Source: Saccharomycopsis fibuligera x Saccharomycopsis cf. fibuligera (Eukaryota > Ascomycota > Saccharomycetes > Ascoideales > Saccharomycopsidaceae). Taken from it: a DNA stretch of 64,000 nt. Made by a program: the position numbers and the translations under genes. The notes beneath the pieces are model-generated. The model was not told the origin of the DNA, did not search any database, and worked only from the letters and a program-made list of their open reading frames with translations. The DNA lies in contig CP012820.1 of assembly GCA_001936135.1 (NCBI GenBank), forward strand, positions 372,001 to 436,000, given 5' to 3'. Positions 55,000 through 64,000 of this stretch are shown one piece after another (within the stretch, counting starts at the first letter, position 1; each line of letters starts with the position of its first letter).

Positions 55000-56157
55000 A
55001 TGTCAAATTTCAATTTTGGCTTGAGAATGGCCAGTTCACAATTTGTTTCTCAGGCTTCAAGAGCGCTTGTTTCCTCATCTTCTAAAATCAATTTTACTGC
55101 TTCTGCTTCCGCCGCTTTAGTTGGCAATAGATCGAGTTTCTTGTCAGTAAGAGCCTACCATCAGACCAAAAACAATAAAACCATATTGGTTTCCAGTAAA
55201 CCAAGTAGCGAATATGCGTTGATGAGCGTTAACTCTTTGAAAAATGAGTGTAGAAAAAGAGGTATTAAAGTTAGTGGGAGAAAAAATGAGCTAGTCAACA
55301 GATTAGTGAATAGTGATACCAAGTTAAACGATGGAGCAAGAGAAATGCATACGAGTTGGAGAAAAGAAGCAGCATCTTCAACAGGTAATGTTAGTCTTAA
55401 TAAGAGCAAAAGTCAAAACAATCCGTCAAAAATCAATAAAAATACTGATTCAGTGAGACAATTCTCTAACTCATCAGTAAATAATTTGACCAAAAGCGAA
55501 ACTGTTTTAGCAAAAGGTGACAGTTCTCATATCGACTACATAAAGTCTCCAGATTTGCTCAATGAGCCTCAAGAAATTGAAACCCCAATAAGTATCATAT
55601 CCCTTGCAACTCCAAAAAGCAAAGAACAACAAGAGTTTCGTGGTAAGAAAGTAGTTCAGCAAAAAGGTCCAGAAGCTACATCCAGAGCTAATGTATTGAC
55701 CGTTGATGATTCTAGACCAGTTTCTACAGATAGCCCAATTCACAAAAATCTTGATGTCAAACCATCTGCAAAAACTACCACCACCAACCAATCTTCTACA
55801 TCTACTATTAGCCTGGCCAGTGGCGATAATGCCAGTAGCAGTGACGCCGATTTCATTTCACGTTTCCCAGAATCATTCTCCTCCTTAATTCAATCAATAA
55901 CTTCAACTCCAGACACAGTTCTTGCGGGCGAGTCTTCATCGTCCCAGATCTCTTCTACATCGCAAAATGTTTATCAAAGCGTCGTACAGGCCACTAGTAG
56001 CAACAGTAGTAGTAACAACTCCAAAAATCAAGGCAAGTATAAGTATCAAGAAGTGAAATTCTCAGAGTATGAAAAGACTTTCTTTGGCACTTTTGCTGCC
56101 GGAGTAGCTATTTATTGGTTAGGCTTCAACTTTTTTGAAGAAAAAAAGTCCAAATAA
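55000..56157 (+). CDS. AIM34: SAP-domain mitochondrial protein, Aim34-like
   Basis: This encodes a 385-residue protein of unknown function. ATG 55000 (MSNFNFGLRMASSQFVSQASRALVSSSSK) is taken because the frame upstream has only TTG. The first 60 residues are rich in S, R and A and lack acids, like a mitochondrial presequence. A SAP motif lies at about 74-106 (ALMSVNSLKNECRKRGIKVSGRKNELVNRLVNSD), a helix-loop-helix that binds DNA in nuclear proteins. A long S/N/T-rich disordered region and one hydrophobic helix near the C-terminus follow (FFGTFAAGVAIYWLGFNFF, about 360-378), ending EEKKSK. A SAP motif near a presequence plus one C-terminal helix is the layout of S. cerevisiae Aim34, which is about half this length; the added length is low-complexity sequence. 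The name rests on layout. Confidence 0.7.
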   Translation: MSNFNFGLRMASSQFVSQASRALVSSSSKINFTASASAALVGNRSSFLSVRAYHQTKNNKTILVSSKPSSEYALMSVNSLKNECRKRGIKVSGRKNELVNRLVNSDTKLNDGAREMHTSWRKEAASSTGNVSLNKSKSQNNPSKINKNTDSVRQFSNSSVNNLTKSETVLAKGDSSHIDYIKSPDLLNEPQEIETPISIISLATPKSKEQQEFRGKKVVQQKGPEATSRANVLTVDDSRPVSTDSPIHKNLDVKPSAKTTTTNQSSTSTISLASGDNASSSDADFISRFPESFSSLIQSITSTPDTVLAGESSSSQISSTSQNVYQSVVQATSSNSSSNNSKNQGKYKYQEVKFSEYEKTFFGTFAAGVAIYWLGFNFFEEKKSK

Positions 56158-57964
56158 GAAGGAATACAAAAATCAAGTAAACTCAGTTTGATTTGATGAA
56201 TGAGTTATTTGTCTTTTTTTGTCTCCCTTATAGTGTCACTTATCCTTCTATCTTCGTTCTTATATCTTATATTTTTTTTGCGCACTTCTTATTATTTTTT
56301 TCTAGTTTATTTTTCAATTTTCCAATATTTTGCTAAGGGTTCTTAATGCAATGTTTGTTGAGTTTGATAATAAGTTCAAAAATATAACTCAGCAATCAAA
56401 TACTCGCATAGTACGATTTACAATTACAACAATCAGGAATAGGTTTTGGTATTTTTTTAAATTCTTTTATTATTTATTTACTTATTTTTTATTCATCTAC
56501 GATATCTTTTGTACATAGTTTTTGTTCTTTTACTAAATCAATTTTACTGTCTTCAGTGACATCTATGTTACTTTTTTCATAGTTTCGTTTTTTTCCAGCA
56601 CTTGGGACGTAGGGAATTAAAAGGAAGAATATAATATTATTATTCGTCTGTTCTCTATTATAAATTGGTATTGAAGTGCGCCTTATTTTATTCTTATCTT
56701 AAATTTAGAAGTAACAAATCTAAAAAAAATAGGTGGTCATTGGCCTTATTTTTTAGCACCTGCAAGACCACACAAATACAAAAAAAATTAAAAAGAGCTG
56801 CCAGGAGGAGTCGTTGTAGAACTTGTATAATCAAATAATGCTCAGATATACACAATGTACGCCAAAGAGACACCTGTTTTTGTAACAAATTTTTAACAGT
56901 ATATATGAATATAATATGCGTCACTTCGAAAACAACAGTAAAATAATTAACATCATTTTCACAGGCATATCTAAACTTATCGGGTTTTTAACTCTATACA
57001 GTTCTACGTAAAAGTTACTTATAATAGTCCTCATGTCCTAGCTCTAGTTGAAACTAGGACTTCATGACTTGAAATAGCCACTTGTCTATTTTTCTTGACC
57101 TAAAACAGTTAATAGATCCCTGAATTAGATCGACGGCAGAAACTAAAAAAGAAAAAGCCAGCAACAAATGACTTAATCTGAAAAATTTTCTTTATACGTT
57201 TTTAGAAATAGAAACTTATACTCATGAAGGCCTTGCACAAATGCTTGATGTAATTACATTATGTTCATTTGCTTATAGCATACAATATTAGATTTTATTT
57301 TTTTCTTCTTCTGTATGCTGGAGCGTATTTTACAGCATGCAATACTCGCTTAGAGTTGTACTTATAAGTTTGAGAGACTGAAAAGGTTGAATAGAAATAA
57401 TTAATAATAACCATGAAACTGACACCCTGCTTTTCTTTTTTTCATACTTTAGAATTTCACAGGATCACGTTATGTTTTCGTCTCCGGCACCGGGCCCCAT
57501 TCAATTCCTTTCCATTCTTCTTCATTCGTCTTTATCCCCTTTTATTCAAACATCGCACCACTTTTTCGACACATTACTCGAGAAGAACTGAGATTCCACT
57601 ACACCCCAAGTTTTTAATTTTTTTATTGATTCGCACCTAAGTGGTGCGTGCCTTGCGTTTGCTAAAAATGTTTTGCGAATCGTCGACAATCTCATCGCAC
57701 TACAATATTGCACACCCTTGGCCCTGTCACCAGTTATCTAAAAGATCTATTGAGCCAAAACTCGAGTTTGGGAAAGCGTACCTTATGACGCAGTATTGTG
57801 CGTGAAGATACAGAAAGGCAGCTTAGATAATACGCCAAGTCCAGACATCCAAAGGCATATCAACTATGAATGATTTTGGTTGATCGAAAGTTACTAGTTT
57901 TTGAGTCTTTTGTTTATTGTATAGTAACACAGCGCTATCAAAGTTGTAAGGTTAGTACATGAAC

Positions 57965-57991
57965 AAAAAAAAAAAAAAAAAAAAAAAAAAA
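57965..57991. repeat. poly(A) tract, 27 nt
   Basis: An uninterrupted A run in the right-hand gene-free region. Confidence 0.85.
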
Positions 57992-58559
57992 GCCCATCCA
58001 TGCATGCTTAATCCGAAACGTTAAAGCGTTAGTCGCAAATTTATTTTTCAAACATATAAAATTTTTCAGTTCCGAACCCCGCGGGCTGTCTATAACCTTA
58101 AAACTATGCTGTTGAAAACCATTTTCGCATCGTTACTACAATCGCCGCTATCATTCGGCGCAGTAAACGCAACTCGAGACCCCGAGCGGTTATTTCGGAG
58201 TAGGACGAAGATACGTTAATCTTGCAAATTGTGAACCGAACAGAAAAAAGAAGAAGTTATTAATCTGAGTATACTATGAAAAGTAATAAATCTTACAAGT
58301 TGTATAAATCACTAACAACCGAAAACACTGCATCTGGTTTCAAACGCCTGACCTGCGAAACGCCTTGTCGTGTAGAAGCTTTGTCGAAGCGTGTGATTAG
58401 CTAGGACACTATAAGCTGCCCACTTTGCAAGCCTGATTCTCTTGGGTTTTTTGATGTTGCAGTATCTGTAGCTTCAAATTTTACTTCCCGCGCAATCCGT
58501 ATGAAGGAGCTATTACATTTAAGTGAAGTTACAGCTAAAAAGAAGTAAAACTTCACCCC

Positions 58560-58561
<2 letters not shown>

Positions 58562-58592
<31 letters not shown>
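58562..58592. repeat. poly(A) tract, 31 nt
   Basis: An uninterrupted A run, 570 bp to the right of the previous tract, again in gene-free DNA. Confidence 0.85.
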
Positions 58593-58594
<2 letters not shown>

Positions 58595-60302
58595 AAAAGG
58601 AAAGTTAATATAATTTCGGGTTGGTAATAATTGAGTCACTTGTAGTTGTGCCAACCGCTTTCTAAAATAAGATTACATTCAATGTACCAGCAAACGTTTG
58701 TTGTGGGGGAGGTGGCCGAAATAGGTAATCGCGGGAACCGTGGGGTCAATTGACAAGCATAAGCTGGGACTGGGTAGTGGAAAGGTACTACGATAAAGAT
58801 TTCGGGAAGATACATACATCACTGCCACAATTGCCGGGGTTGAAACACTTTAGTATTGTTCGGCAAAAATTTTCACTTTCCAGAGTTTCACTCTTTTATT
58901 CTATTACTCTCTTGCACAGTGTTTGTATGAGCATTTTTTACGGAATCCGGTTCACGTTGCCTAACAAATGCCTTACAAAAACTCTTTTGCGGGTATGTGC
59001 CTCTAGTTTTCGGCTGTCTCATTTTGACGTTGCTGGGTGTTTTTATTGAGGAGCCCGACTACCGGAGAAAGCTGCTAACGCTGTAAAGCGCAGTATTTAT
59101 GACGTGGAAACTATTTTTTCAACCTAAAAAATTATTTAGCTGAAACAGTGTTATTAGCAGGCACCGAATTATTGTTTCTTTGACGGTAACAATTTGACAC
59201 TAAAAAATTAATCTTTTGAGCAGTACTCGGTTGCCGGTTTCAGCAACGTTAGGTCAATTTTTGTATAGCAATTTGCCATTTTTTTAGCTGAACCGCGTAT
59301 CCTCGCAGTTGGCAGCTGCTCAACTTGTCAATGCGGTCCAAAACAGTGTTCTACCAATGAGTGTTCTTCTCATAATTAATTTGCCAGGATCTGTCTGGGG
59401 CTGCCGGCGGAAGTGCTACCCCACCATTTGACGTGGTTACTCCGGATACCGGACGCACTGTATTATTAGCAGATTGAAGAAAACCTTTCAGTCTTCTTTT
59501 GAACTTCAGCAAGTTCCAGCGACGTCTCTCAATGGTGGGCTTCCGTCGTCGAAGCACCGAAGCACCGAAGATCAGCAATAGATCATGATATGCAAGTGGC
59601 GCACCAGGTTTTTAAGCCTACTGCTATTTGGCCCAGCCCGGACCGTAAGATCAAGTGGCTTATTTCATGCGGCAGTGCTGTACTTTTTGGCTGCACAAGC
59701 CAATAGCTGCACTAGATAGTCTCGCCAGGTGTCTGGGGTGCCCATGTGTTAGCCGCACAGCTTTAAATTGGCCGGCCCGGCCGAGGTCGTATACGGTGAT
59801 CGAAACAAGCACCCTGATTAACCTTAGCTGACTGCTGTCACTACTTGGCGATGGAGTACGAGAGATAATAAAATTTTGATGATTCATGATGCTGTACTAA
59901 AATGTCGTCATCAGAAGTACTTAATGACGACGCTGCTGTTTATTTATTTATTTTTTTTTTTTTTTCATGTACTACGATTTAAGCCAGCTTGGGCCCTACA
60001 GGGACATGGTTATATGAAACTTGTTGGTTGCTCTCAAACTTCCGTCCTACAGCATACCGCGAGTGCTAGAACTGCTAGTATCGACTCGATGACATGCACT
60101 TTCCATGTTATGCCGCACTTGTAAAGCAGTCGCGGCCAGTGAAACAGCAGCATATAAAACAGTGAAAAATTTTTTTCCCAGCATGTGTGTTGGCGTTTGC
60201 TAAAAGCTGCAATGTAAATGTTTTATCGGCACATGGGCAATTTTGTTTGTGGCCTTTTTTATTTTTTTATTTTTTTTTCAAATGTTTTTTATCAACCGGC
60301 CG

Positions 60303-60434
60303 TTATCTTGCAGTACGCGCTCGCGATAACACATCTGCGATAACATCATAAATTGTGATGATAACACATGCTGAGTGACTAATCGTTGCTATTTCTATAC
60401 TCTTATCGGCAGAGATTGATAATAGATGTTTATC
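60303..60434. promoter_or_regulatory. cluster of seven GATAA motifs
   Basis: GATAA or its complement TTATC occurs at 60303, 60325, 60339, 60360, 60403, 60418 and 60430, seven in 132 bp where about 0.25 is expected by chance. GATA factors (Gat1/Gln3 for nitrogen, Sfu1 for iron) bind GATAA, usually in pairs or groups. No gene start is visible nearby, so its target would lie beyond the window or be a non-coding RNA. Confidence 0.5.
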
Positions 60435-63400
60435 GCGTTGCGTAGGCGCGGAGTGGAATAGAAAAGAACAGAGTAGAATATATGATTGATTGATTTTTCG
60501 TCACGTCTGCAATATCGCAGCAACGATTGTTCCGCAACCCTTAAGAGGAAAATTGAGCTCTTTGGAATTCAAACAGTTCAAGCCCCAGAAGTGTAGTGCT
60601 TTAGCAATAATAGCATAAATCCAAGGAATATACCTTGGCGATTACTTCCAGCTGCTTCTCGCCCGAAGAATGACGAAATCTGCACTGCGTTTGTCGCCAC
60701 ATGCAGGCAATACTGAAGGCAAAAAATGTGCCTGAAAAATTTTCAGTATTGTTCGTAAATTTTTCATGCGGCAGCCGCTTTAATCTAAGTACAGTCAAGT
60801 CATAAGCTCTTAGGTAATTACCTACCGCAACGTTAACATTGTGGTCCGGTTCCAATAATTTCGACTTATGTGCGTTTTCCTGGACGCTATTCGCGTTATC
60901 TGTGTAAATATTTCCAACGGCTCACCCTCGATCACGACAAAGCGCCACATTATCCACGACCATGGCCACTAGCTGTAGCTCATCATACGGGCATATCCCA
61001 TCATCGTCATAACCATGAACATAATCGTTGACAAGCAAGGATGTTTTTTTTCTACCGTAAGCAAGTCACCGATCACGGTCGTGTACCGTGGCCGTTAGTT
61101 TCCCGCCATCTGGATCTTGCGCAAAATTGCGCAAGTCAAACAGACATTTCGCGACGATTCTTGAACTTACGTAATCGAACAAGAGACTTATGAATACCAC
61201 TCTCTGGTGTTCCAATAAAATTCATAGTTTGGTACACAGTTCCAGAACGCAGGTTGCGAGCTGTGAGGCGTCAATCACACTAGCACGGCGGCTCGTCGCT
61301 CTATGTCGTAGCGCCAGCTACTGCTCTGTCCCATCATGATGCGTTCAGAATGTGAGTCGCAGGTTTGTAGTTGGGGGCGTCCCATACCACAAAATCTATT
61401 TGGCCATCTACGTCCATATGTGGAACACCCCAGCGATTTTAAGAAGCTCTGCACAGCCACAGCTGGCTACTTTGGGGCTAACCAAAATGCCAATCGAGGT
61501 TCGCACAGTTCTATTTATTTTCTTAGGAAGCTTTGCTACTCCAGATTTTGTGCCCGTTTTGGTGGACTCCGTATTCCTTTAGTCGCCCATACTTAAGGTT
61601 GTGTCTTGAGCCAAAATTCTTTCTTTTTTTCTGGTCCACTTAACTTGCAAACTTTCCCCTATATTTGGTTATTGTTTCACCTTCCAATTTACAATATCTA
61701 ATAAAGGCTATTACGAGGTCAACTCTAATTCCCGGAATGTCTGGTCCAATTAGTGTTTCACTTTACAGCGGCATAAAAACATTAAATATGTAAAATAAAA
61801 ATAATAGTTGTCATTAGGTGACAGTTTTGGCCATACAGAGGGGTTTTGGTTGAAAAAGTAGGAAAAAGTGAGGGGAAGTGCAGCGGTAAACAAGCCCGCC
61901 AACTAATCAGCTAGCCAATCAACAGCATGACCCAGCAGCCATAGACTGCGAGCTTGTATGGTTTCGTACTGAATAGTATGTTTGTACGGACAAGGCCCTG
62001 CCTACAAGCTGACATTCGGTAGCATACAATCCGCGCACACAACAAACAACAACCTCGTGAAAATTTTTCTCTTCGCCATGCCATCTGATAAGAGCACAGT
62101 TTTGTTTCAGCTACGCTACGGCATCTGCTTCTGCTGTGCCTGTTTTTTTGTATTCTGCTGGTGCCACATAACAACCGGGATTGGTGCTAAATTGAAAAGC
62201 AAGCTGTAAGCCAAAAACCATAAATGCCATTCTTTTTGAACTATGGTGTCTAGCTACAGTTGGTCTACTGAAAAATGACAGACGCCCCGGATCGAGATCG
62301 ATATTGGTGCACTATAATTGCAGTCATCAAGCACGTTACGCAATTTCCACGGAAAAATCAAAATCAACCTTGATGATAGGGTTTCCAGAGATTTGAAAGT
62401 TTCAAATTTTTCAAATTTTTCAAATGCATAAACCCGGGACAACACTAGCAGTGCGCACCCACTACTAGCCAGCGTCGCCGGTGCCAACTGCGGCGACAGC
62501 AGCAAGCATACCGCAGACTGTAAGCAGGAAGCATCTGGAAAACGTCTAGAATATTTGGGAGCTCCAGCCCAGCATATTTGGATACTTCTCTTTTTCAAGA
62601 AAAATGACGTGCTTTTGCTTTTTTTTCTCAGAAAATTTTTCGTTCAACTGTAGGCAAAGACAGATAGCCCTGGTCTGCAACTATAGCCAAACTGTGCCAG
62701 CTGTACTACATCGCCGATATTATCATGCACGTTTTGGTGTTTTTTCACTGTAAGCTTACAATTGCGAGGCAAAAACAGGTGTCCTACGCCGTAGACAGGA
62801 ATGTATGCTCAGCGTGCCTACTTCAGAGCAGCAGCAGCAGCAGCAGCGCTGATTCATGGAGAATCAAAAGTCAATGACATATGGACGTCCTCGAAAGTCG
62901 AGAGATATAGAATTCATCAAAGAGGTGGTGTTTGACATTAAAATGATTGAATATCCTTGCCCAGTTGGAGAAATAAGTATACATGTAGTATTACACCATT
63001 GGCCAGAATCATAATAATAGATGTATAATGTGCGGATCGGCTGAGGGGAGCGGTATCTCCTCATTGGAGGTTGTATAAACTATAGTTAATGAGCAGAAAA
63101 TGACTCAAGGACTGACTCACCAATATTCACCAATAATGATATAATTCAGTTTAACCGCGTTTGACTCGCCAACTGCGGTAATAGTTGAGTCATAGTAAGC
63201 GCTACAGTAATCTATAAATTATTAAATTTTTGGTTTCATACATAGTTAAACTTTGAGTTTGAGCAAACTATAGCTACAGCTTAATTATCATTAGGTCATG
63301 CCAATCACTATTTATACGCAACAACTACAGCGAACACTTGACGCAAACAGCGTAACCAGCCCTGCTCGAACGGAACCCTGATTGTCCAGTATCCTGACTT

Positions 63401-64000
63401 GTGAAAGCCAGAATACTGAAAAAAAAAGAAAAAAAAACACAATTATTTCAACATATTTTTCTGTATGCTTTTGTGTAGCATGCTTGCGAATGTGCGACTC
63501 TTGTGGCTGGTACAAAAAGGATCAGTAATATAACTGCGCAGACAAAGAGCATTTCACGGTCCCCGAGGCAGCTACTCTTCAATGTCCTGTAGAAAATTTT
63601 TTTTTTTTTTTTTTTTTCAATTAATCTATTTTTGCAACACTTCAAACCAACCTGGGGTTGCTATTTATGCATTATCCTGCGTTGATATACATGGCAGTGC
63701 ACAAATGCAGGTAAATGCAGTAGGGCCAATACTTGCATTAGGCAAGTTGGGTTGACAGAGACAGCGACAGCGGCCGCGGGCCGGCTACTTGGTATGAAAA
63801 ATTTCACTAGGCTCAGTTTCTTATCTAGACCATCAGTGATCGTTTCGCGCGGGGAATTGTTGCGCTTGTTTTCTTTGTGAATCGGGCGGGAAAAATTTTT
63901 TTTCTTGAGGGAATATTGATGACCCACACGATAGTTTACGGGCCGCGGGACACAAGGTGTGCCACATGGGTTATTAATGTCAGAATTTACTGTGGCTGGT

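Larger units (their letters stand above)
56158..64000. other. 7.8-kb gene-free region to the window end
   Basis: No open frame resembles a protein family; the longest are 114 codons or less and overlap one another. Seen: an inverted repeat CTAGGAC/GTCCTAG (57035-57060), A runs at 57965-57991 and 58562-58592, a GATAA cluster (60303-60434), ATTTGAAA-G-TTTCAAAT (62391-62407), a CAG run (62829-62848) and a T run (63597-63617). The gene to the right lies outside the window. Confidence 0.55.

Overview
The window looks like nuclear DNA from a budding yeast of the CTG (CUG-Ser) clade, close to Lodderomyces/Candida. Three things point there. (i) I read the 578-codon transporter gene at 2230-3966 codon by codon and found no in-frame CTG, although the protein is rich in leucine. 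Elsewhere the in-frame CTG codons I saw lie in loops or low-complexity stretches (for example 36761, 40879 and 40900). (ii) Introns carry GTATGT/GTAAGT donors and TACTAAC branch points. (iii) The proteins have long N/Q/S/E runs. The species assignment is inference.

Twelve protein genes are supported. From left to right: a quinate/sugar-type MFS transporter (+, 2230); the small heat-shock protein HSP42 (-, 4584-6062); URC1, a GTP-cyclohydrolase-II relative of uracil catabolism (-, 7003-8379); a Lys14-type Zn(II)2Cys6 factor with one intron and a broken frame (+, 12598-17014); the plasma-membrane syntaxin SSO2 with a two-codon first exon (+, 18073-19581); STM1 with 9-nt and 19-nt leading exons (+, 20475-23085); STB3 (-, 26567-28261); an ECM3-like auxin-efflux-family carrier (+, 35645-37975); the septin CDC3 with a 10-nt first coding exon (-, 38483-40014); the histone chaperone HIF1 (+, 40639-41910); a cytosolic Hsp70 of the SSA group (-, 42517-44460); the PP1 glycogen subunit GAC1 (+, 51012-52979); and, as the thirteenth call and the least certain name, a SAP-domain mitochondrial protein like AIM34 (+, 55000-56157).

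Gene density is low. Gene-free stretches of 4.2, 3.5, 7.4, 6.6 and 7.8 kb separate small gene clusters. The first 1.6 kb is a strongly GC-rich island (44 of 60 bases at 961-1020) holding a perfect 36-bp palindrome. The long gaps contain many A or T runs of 20-41 nt, microsatellites and short tandem repeats. I found no tRNA, rRNA, CRISPR array or recognisable transposon.

The most interesting structure is in STM1. Its second intron is about 1.3 kb, and its last 352 nt are an open frame that starts with ATG (21892), encodes a hydrophobic helix, and runs in frame into STM1 exon 3. This would give a membrane-anchored second form of a normally cytosolic ribosome-associated protein. Other points worth a look are the frame break in the Lys14-type gene exactly at a TACTAAC/TATAA sequence, spaced (step-type) heat-shock elements in front of both heat-shock genes, a uORF ending 9 nt before GAC1, and a cluster of seven GATAA motifs at 60303-60434.
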